This document shows, piece after piece, positions 32,813 to 43,853 of a stretch of 64,000 nt of DNA (its first letter is position 1; each line of letters opens with the position of its first letter). The translations under genes were made by a program, and so were the position numbers. Below the pieces are notes generated by a model that ran no database searches, was not told the DNA's origin, and saw only the letters and a program-made list of their open reading frames with translations. This DNA comes from Cryptomeria japonica (Eukaryota > Streptophyta > Pinopsida > Cupressales > Cupressaceae). Location: contig NC_081415.1 in the NCBI RefSeq assembly GCF_030272615.1, positions 507,857,373 to 507,921,372 of the forward strand, read 5' to 3'.

Positions 32813-34620
32813 GGGTTTAATTACGTTTAAGGATAAATCATGGTGTGAGGGTTAGGATTATATAATAAAGCTTGCTTTTAATTTGGGTTATTGTTAGGAT
32901 AAGGAAAGGTGATGGTGAGGGTTATTAAATTAGGATTAGGATTCAATAAGGGTTATGGTTCATATTATAGTTATATTAAGGTTGGAGTTGTAGGTATGGT
33001 TTAATTCTATGGTTAGAGTTAATTTTAGGGTTAGGTTAGGGTTAGCATTGAATTAGAGGGATTAGAGTTAAGGGTTAAGATTATAGTTAATTAGAGTTAG
33101 GGTTCAATTATGATTAGGGTTTGACTATGGTAAGGGTATTATCATATTAAGGGTTAGGATTAAAGTTCAATTAGGATAAGGGTTTGGTGTATATTAGGGT
33201 TAGGGTTAGATTAAGATTAGAGTTCAATTACTATTAGACTTTGATTAGGGTTAGAATTAAGTTTAGGCTAGGATTTAGTTATGGTTAGATCAGGGTTAAA
33301 GTTGTAGGTAGGACTTAATTGTAGGGTTATTATTAAAATTTAGGGTTAGGTTATGGTTAGATTTTAATTATGTTTAGATTAAGGTTGAAGTTTAGGATTA
33401 GATTATGGTTTAGGGTTCAATTAGCTATAGATTAGGGATATTGTCAAGGTTAGGGTTTGATTATGGTAAGGTTTTAATTATAGTTAGGGTTCATATAAGA
33501 GTTCAATTAGGGTTAGAATTATCCTTACAATTAACTAAAATTAGGGTTACAATTAAATTAGGATTAAAGTTTACTTAGGGTTAGGGTTTGGGCTAGAATT
33601 CAATTAGGATCAGTGTTCAATAAGTGTTAGGGTTCATATTAGGTAAGGGTTCAATTAGATTTAGGGTTAGGGTTAGGATTTGCATCATAGTTAGGGTTAA
33701 GATTAGGATTATTGTTAGGGTTAGGATCATTGCTTGGGTTAGGGTTTAGGGTTTAGGTTAGAGTTAGGTTTATGATTATATTTATGGTTAGGGCTAGGGT
33801 TAGGATATACATCATGGTTAGGATTAGGGTTTACATCATGGTTAGGATTATTGATAGGGTTAGGGTGACATCATGGTTAGGGTTACTTGTAGGGTTATTT
33901 TTACGGAAAAGGCTATCCAACCCTTAGGATGCACCAATATATTAATACCCTTCATATATATTATTAATACATTTTAATAAATGTTTGGTGTATCCTAAGG
34001 GTTGTACAACCTTTTCCCATTTTTCAGGGTTAGGGTTTAGGGTTATTATTAGGTTAGGTTAGGGTTAGTTTTAGGATTATTATTAGGTTAGGTTAGGTTA
34101 GGGTTAGGGTTAGGGTTAGGGTTAAGATTATGAGTAGGGTTAGGGTCATGATTATGATTAGGGTAATGGTTTAGAGTTATAGTTAGGAGTATGATAAAGG
34201 TTATGGTTTACATCATGGTTTGGGTTAAGGTTCGGGTTAAGGTTAGGATTATAACTAGGGTTATGGTTTATATCATGGTTAGGGTTAGGGTCAAGGGTTA
34301 AGGGTTAGTGTTAGGATTAATTTTAGTGTTTACATCATAGTTAGGGTTAGGGTTAGCATTTAGACCATGGTTAGGGTTATTGTTAGGATTATGGAGAGGG
34401 TTAGGGTCTAGGATTATGGTTAGGTTTAGGGTTCAAATCATGGTTAGGGTTAGGGTTATGGTTCGGGATAGGGTTTGGGATTAGGATTACAATCATAGTT
34501 AGGGTTTACATCATTAATAAGATTAAGGTTAGTTTTAGGGTTTGGGTTATGGTAAGGTTTAAGGTTATAATTATTGTTATTGTTAGGTTTTGTATTTACA
34601 TCTTGATTAGGGTCAGTGTT
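32813..34620 (+). repeat. Degenerate TTAGGG-like satellite, block 2
   Basis: Two flavours are visible. From 32813 to about 33680 the units read TTCAATTAGGGTTAGGG (type B), and it starts GGGTTTAATTACGTTTAAGG. From about 33680 to 34620 it has the ATCATGGTTAGGG type (type A), which aligns with 18790-19320 of block 1. Orientation is the same as in block 1. A MITE sits at 33905-34017. Confidence 0.88.
33905..34017. mobile_element. 113-bp MITE inside the satellite
   Basis: Terminal inverted repeats of about 33 bases: GGAAAAGGCTATCCAACCC at the left and the complement of GGGTTGTACAACCTTTTCC at the right, continuing to CTTAGGATGCACCAA paired with TTGGTGTATCCTAAG. The centre is AT-rich with no coding potential. 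The homologous place in block 1 (about 18995-19017) has only the left end. Confidence 0.8.
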
Positions 34621-34791
34621 TTGATTAATTAAGAAAACAGGTTTTCAGGACTCGAAACCTTTAACAAAGGAGATTAAGATAAGACAATAAAAAGTCCAGA
34701 GCTTATAAACCACTTACAAAACGACTGACAAAAAAGCCAGCAAACCAAAAAGACAGCTAAAGATAAAAACAACAAAGAAAAAAGGAAAGCA

Positions 34792-36470
34792 CTACACAGC
34801 TATAGTCTTCAGTAGGTCCTTTGCCTTTTTCACCAACTGGTCATAGGTGGCCCCAACAGCTTTGAGATCTTCCAAGTCCTTGTTAGGTTTCTTTTCTTTC
34901 TTTTTGCCTGTACCTTCAGTGTCGGGGTCAATATCCAGGGTCTCCTTCTCTTCGTCCAGTTTGTTGATGAGAGTATTAGTGTTGCTAGCAGAAATCTTCA
35001 GGATGCTTAAACTCTGTTCAACAATACTCTTCAGGCACTCCTCAATTTTGCTGACTTTACTGGTGGTACTCGAGATAGTTTGATCATTAGTGTCAGCAAG
35101 ATTTTTCCTTTCCAATAGATCTTTCTCTATTTTCTCGAATTTGGGGTTGAAGGAGTCTCTTATGTTTTTAGCTTTTGCAATGGTATTTTTCAAGTCCTCA
35201 ATGTAATCAGCCATAGTCTTCCCTTCCCCAGTGTTGATGGTTTCCAAAATCTTAATTCTGTTGCTGAATTTTTTGTTGTCGTCCATAGCTTTCTTATAAC
35301 TAGTTATAGGCCACTCCATAGTATCCATGAAACCTTGCATACCCTCTGGAGGAGGGTTAGGGGGAGGATCAACCTTACCAGGGATATCCTGTTCCTTTTT
35401 TGGGGTGTCCCGAATAGTAGTTGTGTCTTCAACCCTAAGAGCCTCGCCCATGGTCACCTTCTCCAGGTTCTGTTCGGCTTCCAAGGTCCTTTCCTGCTTA
35501 TAAACCTCCAGCTTCTTCACATTCTCCTCATTCCTCTTGTGCTTATTTCTAGTCTGGGTGTGAACTTTAGTTTTCTTTTTCAGCGAACCTTGAGGGTTCT
35601 CCTTCTCTGAGTCTTCAGAGACCTCCTCCTTTGAGGAAGGGCTAATATGGAGGATTTTGCCTTTAGGTTTTTTACCCTTAGAGGAAGAAGGTCTTATTTT
35701 AATGTGTTTCCTTTTCTTTCCAGTTTCATAATCCGAAACATCCAAGCTCTCCTCAGAATCACTCGATGGGTCACTGTCAGACTCCTCATCCACTAAAAGG
35801 TAGAGTCAGACCCATCCTCCTCAAACTCTATAGAGGGTTGCAGGCGGGCTATTTGATTGGCCTTGAGGTGGTCGTAAATAAGGACCATTAAGCCTTGATG
35901 CATGGCAGTGTCCCCCATAGGGTTCTCTTTGTAGGCCTTAATAGTGGCATTCATCGAGCAAAGCAGAAAATAAGGAAAATTAACATTCTCATCATGCCTA
36001 AAATGATTTAGCAAGACAAAATGGTAGCCATAAAATTTTGTAAACCTACCATCTAATGTAATGTAGCGCATTAAAACAAAGAGGACCTCTTGCCAGGGTT
36101 TAACAAAAGCCCTAGGTGGGTAGTAAGTTTTACTTAACTTCACCAGGCGTTTTTTCTCCTCCTCGGTTTTCGGATATTTGTCAATGGCCTCCTTACTGAC
36201 TTTTCTGTCTCTATAGAAGTTGCATCCTTCCCTTCTGAGGCCTATGGCTTGGGCAATAAGGTGTTCATCAATTTAAATAGTCCGGTCTCCCATTTTCAGC
36301 ATACCCTTTCTCCAGTTTTTGCAGAAAAAACTGGTAACTGTGCCATCCCGTTCGTGGAGTCTCTCCATGAATTTTGAAAAACCACGCTTCTGTAGGATGC
36401 TCCAGACCTCCTCCTTCTATTTCCATTCTTTGCATCTGCTTGGTTCGTATCGCCGCCTGTTACTACCCAT
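34792..36470 (-). pseudogene. LINE 3' ORF, second copy
   Basis: The start is the ATG at 36470-36468 (MGSNRRRYEPSRCKEWK). Stops lie near 36418 and 36277, and a frame shift at about 35793 joins the conserved N-terminal domain to the linker and coiled-coil half. Residues shared with the plus-strand copy include TSFFCKNWRKGMLKMGD, FYRDRKVSKEAIDKYP, KTYYPPRAFVKPW and ITLDGRFTKFYGYHF. The C-terminal 330 residues have the acidic Ser-rich start, the basic GKKRKHIKIRPSSSKGKK and a long helical region ending DLLKTIAV at a TAG. That TAG is probably the family's real stop. Changes between the copies leave the protein frame mostly readable, suggesting past selection. Confidence 0.65.
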
Positions 36471-36736
36471 ATTTTCGCTGTTCAAAGCCGAATTTTGAAA
36501 CTTGCAGAAAGTTTTAGCCAGAAAGCTTATCGAAACTATCAATTTAACCCAGAAAGCGTGGGAAGTGATGGAATAAATATTATAATAAATGAGGCTCTCA
36601 TTATTATAATAACTCGAAGTACTCCAATTAGTCATTTTCATTATTATTCTGTCCATCAAAAATCTTTGGAGTGCTTCTATATCAGTCCTTAAAAATTATT
36701 AGTTTGACATTTTTCAGGGAGTCCTTGTTCTCTTGT

Positions 36737-37354
36737 TCACATAATCATCTCATCTTTGTTAACCGGCACGTTGGCAGCCCAATCACCAGAGCCATTGGCC
36801 TCACAGTAGATGTGGGATATGTAACTTTTTTTAAAAGTGCTGATAAGGTCTCTAGCAGCTTGAATGATATTGTTGATCGACCATGAGGGCTTTGAGGTCC
36901 CCTTAAGACATTTGATGATATTGTTTGAGTCCTCTTCAATCCATAAGTAGGGGAAATTCCATTTTTTAGCAAGGAGAATACCTTGGAGAGCTGCCATTGC
37001 TTCAACTTTATGGTTTGTTTGGCTCCCAATTGGGACAACAACCATTTCCTTGCAAATACCTTTATCATCTCTAAGAATAGCTCCACAATCGCAGGGCCTG
37101 GGTTACCTTTTGCAGCACCATCAAAATTGACTTTGAACCAACCATGAGGGGGGGGTTTGCCACCTAGCTTCAAGTCTTTTATTTTGGTTGAGGTCAGAAC
37201 TGTTAGCAATCTTAAAATTCCATGAGCTTAAAATATTTGATTCCAGGGGGTTGTTCGAGAAATAGGGACCCTCAATGATCCCAATATTTTCCACAATTGC
37301 CCATTGAATTTTCTGGAACACAATATCCTGATTGAGGGATAAGTCCCTGAACAT
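36737..37354 (-). pseudogene. LINE RNase H domain, second copy
   Basis: Readable blocks are HGWFKVNFDGAAKGNPGPA (first Asp), then after a frame shift NHKVEAMAALQGILL (Glu), EEDSNNIIKCLKG and EANGSGDWAANVPVN. The domain ends near 36737, 266 bases before the start of the coiled-coil ORF on the same strand. Without a later insertion here, this copy shows the true junction between RNase H and the 3' ORF. Confidence 0.88.
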
Positions 37355-37405
37355 ACGATTGTTTCTTTCTTTCCATAATCCCCACAGGATGTGAGGAAGA
37401 GATAG

Positions 37406-37642
37406 CTACCACAAAGATCTCAAAAAGGAGTTAGTCCAATGAAAATTCCAGGAGGAAATCAGTTCACTGATAGTGTTAGGAAACACCCAATCAATGCTAA
37501 AACTTTTAAGAAATCTTTCCCAGACTGAGGTAGAATAGGAACAGTGGATGGCCAGGTGGTCCACAAACTCTTCCTCCTGAAGACACAGAGCACATCTATT
37601 AGGGAAGGCAAAGCCTCTGCCCTTAAGGTTGTCTAGGGTCAA
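37406..37642 (-). pseudogene. LINE zf-RVT zinc finger, second copy
   Basis: FPNRCALCLQEEEFVDHLAI and HCSYSTSVWERFLKSFSIDW match the plus-strand copy and the plant LINE zinc finger between reverse transcriptase and RNase H. Confidence 0.85.
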
Positions 37643-38039
37643 TATCTTATTTTGAAGGATGGTCTAGTAGAAAAAAATGATTTTGGGAGTCAGACCCTTA
37701 ATTCAGGCTTTAGACTAGAAAGGATTACCAGGAGGGGTGGGGGAAAGGACACAATACATAGAGGAAACAGTCAAAATACCTTTGGGTTCATGTTTTCAAA
37801 TAAGGGAGTCTTCCTCTTTATTCAACCAGACTGAAGACAAATGGATCTTGAGCTTAGAAAGTATAGGGTGGATACTTTCAATGTTCTGCCATTTGTTCCC
37901 AGACCAATACTCAGCAACTAAGGAGCCAAAAGTTCTAATACAGGAGGGAGCATGGAGGGCCCATTCATTGATTTCAGTCAAGGGTTTATCAAAAAGCCAG
38001 GGGTCCTCCCAGAATTTAATTTTCCTGCCATTTCCTACT

Positions 38040-40735
38040 TTCTAGATCATTCCTTAAGGAATGCTTTCTTTGCACTTAGAGGCATGATTCCATATACGGG
38101 ATCCATTAATACTGAATTCCAAATTGATAAAAGAAGAAAGAGAGGAGGACAAAAGAGAGTACTTACTTCGCCAGATTTTACACCATTCAGTGTCTGAATG
38201 GAACATTCTCCATACTTGTTTGAACATGAGAGCTTCATTTAAGGTTTAGATTCTCCTCAGGCCCAGACCTCCTTTACTTTTCGGTCTATAAACCTGGTCC
38301 CAAGCCACCATAGACATTCTTTTCTTGTCCTCAACCCCAGACCATAGGAATTTTCTTTGAATTTTCTCAATTGCGTCAACATACTTAACTGGAATTCTGA
38401 AAAGACTTAAGGGCATAAATCGATATATTTTGAAGAGAGGCTTTTAGTAGTTGGAGCTTTTCAGCCTGACTTAAAAGGGATCCTTTCCAACTAGCTAGTT
38501 TTTTTATGAAATTTATCCACTAGAGAGCTCCAAAAAGGATCAGGAGGTGCAATGCCCATGGGGAGACCAAGATAGGTTGCAGGAAGATCAACAATCATAC
38601 AATCCAGGATTCTGTTGATTCTTTGTTGTCTTCTCTCAGGAGTATTGATGAAAAATCTTCGCTTTTGACCCAATTAATAAGCTGACCAGAAGCTGAGGCA
38701 AACTTACAAAGAGTACTCTTCAAGATTTTACCTTCAGAGATACTAGATTCCCCCATGATAATAGTATCATTGATAAACTGTTGGTGGGAGAAAATGAGGT
38801 CAGCAGAAGAAGATTGGAGTCCCTTAAAGGAGCCTTGCATAACCATATTTTCCATTGACCTTCCAAAACATTCTGCCATAATGATGAAGAGGATGGGGGA
38901 AATGGGATCCCCTTGCCTTAGTCCTCTAGAAGCTTGGAAAAAGGGGGATGGGGAACCATTGACAAGAACAACAAAAGAGGCAGAGGTGATAAGCTGGTTG
39001 AAGAGGTCAATAACTCTAGTGAAGAAACCAAAAGCCATAAGAACCTTCACAAGAAAATGCCAGTCAACCTTGTCATAGGCTTTGGAGAGATCAAGCTTGA
39101 GGATGAGACCTTGCTTCTTAGCTCTAACAAGAGAATGAATGTTCTCATGGACAGTGACAATAGATTCAAGAATTTGTCTTCCAGGGACAAAACCATTTTG
39201 CTGGTCATTAATCAAAGCAGGAAGGACAGACAAAATTCTGGTAGTAAGAACCTTGGAGATAATCTTATAAAAAGAATTGCAAAGACGGATAGGTCTAAAC
39301 TTTTCCATAGAGTCTGTACCTTGGGTTTTGGGGATGAGAGAAATGAAAGTACCATTGATTTCTTTCAAAAAATTTCTAGCCCCAAAAAATTCCTTGACCC
39401 CATTGGAGACATCTTTCTCGACAATATCCCAGAAATCTTGGAAAAAGAACATGGGGAAACCATCTGGGCCAGGCGCTTTGTTACCATCAAAAGAAAAAAA
39501 CAACATTTTTGATTTCCAAGATCGAAGGAATGGAAGAGAGGGAGAGGTTCATTTGATCATCAATGAGACAAGGGATGTTATCAAGGAAAGAAGTTTGAGC
39601 TTCAGCATCCAATTTGTGATCCCTCTTGAGCAGTTCCGAGAAATACCTTTTAGCTTCGTTCCTTATTTCTTCCTCCTTGACCAACTTCCCATTATCCACC
39701 ATTAGTTTGGTTATCCTATTAGCTGCTGTATGCTTGATCGTCGACATATGAAAGAATCTAGTATTCCTATCTCCTTCCTTAAGCTAAATGCATCTTGATA
39801 TCTGCTTCCAGAAAGTTTTCTCTTTAGCAATGATATCATGGTATTTTTTGAGAGTCTCATTTTCATCAGCAATGGACATAGTACTGAAACCATCCTTCTG
39901 AATTTGGGCCTGTATTTTTTTAAGGTCTTCCTGAACTTTACCTTTAGCCTCAAAGCTGAATTTATTCCAGAGTCTTATGTTATCCTTTACACTTTAAGCT
40001 TCTTAACAACTCTATACATAGTAGTTCCCTCAGCTTGGATACTCCACCATTTCTGAATATTACTTTTGATATCTGGGTGAAGGGTTCACATTTTTTAAAA
40101 TCTGAATGGGAAGTGTCTCCTTCTATTAATTGAGTCAACAATGAAGGTGATAGGAAAGTGATTTGACCCAACTCGAATGTGGGCCGACAGAGAACATAAA
40201 TAATGACTGTACCAGTCATCAGAGATGAGAGTCTTGTCAAGATGAACTTGGATAAGATCATTACCAGTTCTCCTATTAGTCCAAGTGTAATTGCATCCCT
40301 GTATTTCCACATCGTTGAGAGCCTGAGTATTAATGAAGTCCATAAGGGCCAACCTACTTTCCAGCTAAGAGGGGCTTCCTCCAAATTTTTCCTCCTCTCT
40401 CAAAGGAGTATTGGAGTCTCCCATGACCACCCAGCTAAGATTTCTGAAGTTGTCCCTAGCTTCTATAAGTTTTTTCCAGAAGGAATTCTAGCCTTCAAAG
40501 TATTGGGAGCATAAATGTTAGTGAGAACCCATGAAGTAACATCTTTTAAATACTCAAATTTGATACAAGAGAAATTATTTTCCTGAATAAGAACATGGCC
40601 TTTGACAGTATTAAGGTTCCAGATGGTAGCAATGCCTTCTGAAGCACCTTCCGAACTACCACCACTGACATTACCATTATTGAAAAACTTCAAAGATTCA
40701 ACTTTTTCTCTACTCATTTTGGTTTCTTGAGTGTT
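38040..40735 (-). pseudogene. LINE endonuclease and reverse transcriptase, second copy
   Basis: The endonuclease part begins QETKMSREKVESLKF (the QET catalytic motif) and, after frame shifts, shows NYTWTNRRTGNDLIQVHLDK and VGSNHFPITF (SDH changed to SNH). The reverse transcriptase ORF at 39506-38595 is the best preserved: GNKAPGPDGFPMFFF, FRPIRLCNSFYKII, LDLSKAYDKVDWHFL, RGLRQGDPISPILF and the active-site box QQFINDTIIMG. As in the plus-strand copy, this box has Asn where FADD has its first Asp. DLPATYLGLPMGIAPP marks the thumb before the frame breaks at about 38490. Confidence 0.9.
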
Positions 40736-42130
40736 AGTCTTAAGGTTTGGGTTAAATTTAGGTTTAGGGTTATAATTATTGTTATTTTTAGGGTTTGGAT
40801 TTACATCTTGATTAGAGTTGGGATTAGGTTTAGTATTACAATTTATTTAGTGTTTAATTACGTTTAAGGATAAATCATGGTGTGAGAGTTCGGATTATAT
40901 AATAAAGCTTCATTTTAAGGTCAAAGTTAAGGTTTAAATAGGGTTATTGTTAGGATAAGAAAAGGTGAGGATGAGGGTTACTATTAAATTAGGATTAGGA
41001 TTAAATAAGGATTAGGGTTTATATTAGGGTTATATTAAGGTTGGAGTTGTAGGTAAGGTTTAATTCTATGGTTAGAGTTAACTTTAGGGTTAGGATAGGG
41101 TTAGCATTCAATTAGAGGGATTAGAGTTAAGGGTTAAGGTTATAGTTAATTAGAGTTAGGGTTTGACTGTGGTAAGGATATAATCATATTTGGGGTTAGG
41201 ATTAAAATTCAATTAGGATCAGGGTTTGGTGTATATTAGGGCTAGGGTTAGATTAAGATTAGATTTCAATTACGATTAGAGTTGGATTAGGGTTAGGATT
41301 CAATTTAGGCTAGGATTTAGTTATGGTTATATTAGGGATCAAGTTGTATGTAGGGCTATATTAGGGATCAGGTTATTGTGTAATTATGGTAAGGTTTTAA
41401 TTATAGTTAGGGTCCATATAAGAGTTCAGTTAGGTTTAGAATTAGCCTTGCAATTCAATTACATTAAGGTTACAATTAAATTAGGAATAAAGTTTAATTA
41501 GGGTTAGGGTTTGGGCTATAATTCAATTAGGATCAGGGTTCAATAAGTGCTAGGGTTCAATTAGGGTTAGATTAAGGTTGAAGTTGTAGATATGGTTTAA
41601 TTCTATAGTTAGAGTTATGGTTAGGGTTGGAATTAAATTAAGGTTATATTTAATTTTAGGGTTGGGTTATGGATTCGGGTTTAATTAGGTCTAGATTATG
41701 GATATTGTCAAGGTAAGGGTTTCATTATGGTAAAGTTTTAAATATAGTTAGGGTTCATATTAGAGTTCAATTAGGGTTATAATTAGGCTTATAATTCAAT
41801 AAAATTAGGGTTAAAGTTTATATTAGATTTCAATTAGGGTTAGAATTAGGCTTATGATTGAATAACATTATGGTTGGGGATAAATTAGGACTAAAGTACA
41901 ATTAGGGTTAAGGTTTGGGCTATAATTTAATTAATATTAGGGAACAATAAGGGTTAAGGTTTATATTAAGGTTAGGGTTCAATTAAGGCTATAGTAAGGT
42001 TTAATTCCATGGTTATAGTTGAGTTTAGGGTTGGATTAGGGTGGGTATTCCATTAGATGGTTTAGGGTTAAGGGTAAATGTTATAGTCAATTATAGTTTA
42101 GGGTTAAGGTTATGATAAAATTAGGGCTAC
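40736..42130 (+). repeat. Degenerate TTAGGG-like satellite, block 3
   Basis: From 40736 to 40835 it continues type A and aligns with the end of block 1. At 40835 it has ATTACAATTTATTTAGTGTT and switches to the type B units found at the start of block 2 (ATTACGTTTAAGGATAAATC in both). It fades into AT-rich DNA near 42130. Confidence 0.88.
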
Positions 42131-42954
<824 letters not shown>

Positions 42955-43853
42955 GAAACATTTCTATTCTATTCTCATTTTGCATGTAAATCAGTTCAAA
43001 TTCTAAAATTATAATAATTTCTTTTTTATAATTTTTAAATGAACTAACAATTAATTTTAAAATAAATTTGATTTTACAATTGATTTTTTAGATTTATAAT
43101 TATCAAATAGAAAAAATAGAAACACTACAATTTGATTAATATCTCATTAATAATTTTTATATTAGATATAGATAGGAGAAATCAAACATAGTATGTAGTT
43201 TTGATTTGATAAAAATTTTCAAAATACTAACAAATATACAAATAAGTGAAGCATAGAAAATTTATTGTAATTTTAATGTAAATGATGTCGGTTGCTATAA
43301 GGTTGTAAAAAGATGCATAAAAATGAATGCTCAAAATTCATTGCAAACTTATATGAAAATACTGTTTACTTGTGTGCATGAAAATACTTGTTGCTTGCAC
43401 AAAGCTTTATAAATCTTCATAAATCTGAAAAAAATTAAAAAGGGGCATTGTTGGTTGCAAGTAGATAAATTTAATTCATTCCATTGTTACCATCATCATT
43501 TTTGCCCAAGCATGAATCTGTTGCTTCTGTCATGTTCAAAACAGAGTACAAAGTCTAATAGAGCAAGGCAAAACAATATGGATAGTAAATAATGTAAACC
43601 TAAACTATCTTGCATCCAATACAACCATTGATAAGCACACCTGAGCAAAGCCAATATAGCCATTGATAAGCATAATTGAGCAAAGGAAATCATTTCCAAA
43701 ACAAATTATATTAAATTTTTAATAAGGGTTTTGTTTGCTGAACAAATCAATGAAAAATGTAGGGAAAAATAAAAATAAAATATATAAAGAGAGTTGAGAA
43801 TGAAATATATAAAGAGAGTAGTTGGTAAAGAGGGAGCAAAGACTATGAAGTTG
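42955..43853. other. AT-rich non-coding DNA
   Basis: No recognisable gene or repeat border. Short open frames on the minus strand (43496-43699, 43719-43907) have no family resemblance. Confidence 0.55.

Larger units (their letters stand above)
34621..40735 (-). mobile_element. Second LINE of the same family, minus strand, 5'-truncated
   Basis: About 6.1 kb. On the minus strand it starts at the endonuclease QETKM motif and runs through endonuclease, reverse transcriptase, zf-RVT and RNase H, a 266-base spacer, the coiled-coil ORF and the same 3' end, AATTAATCAA. Gene order and 3' end match the plus-strand unit. The target duplication is short: AGTGTT at both edges (about 34615-34620 and 40730-40735). 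The flanking satellite resumes with block-1-like sequence, so block 1 near 19318-19345 serves as the empty site. Confidence 0.8.

Noticed and set aside
38934-39705. Plus-strand ORFs of 192 and 142 codons
   Set aside because: Antisense of the minus-strand LINE reverse transcriptase.
17372-42130. A true chromosome end
   Set aside because: The units are degenerate, have a higher-order pattern, and are flanked by ordinary sequence on both sides, so this is interstitial satellite DNA.
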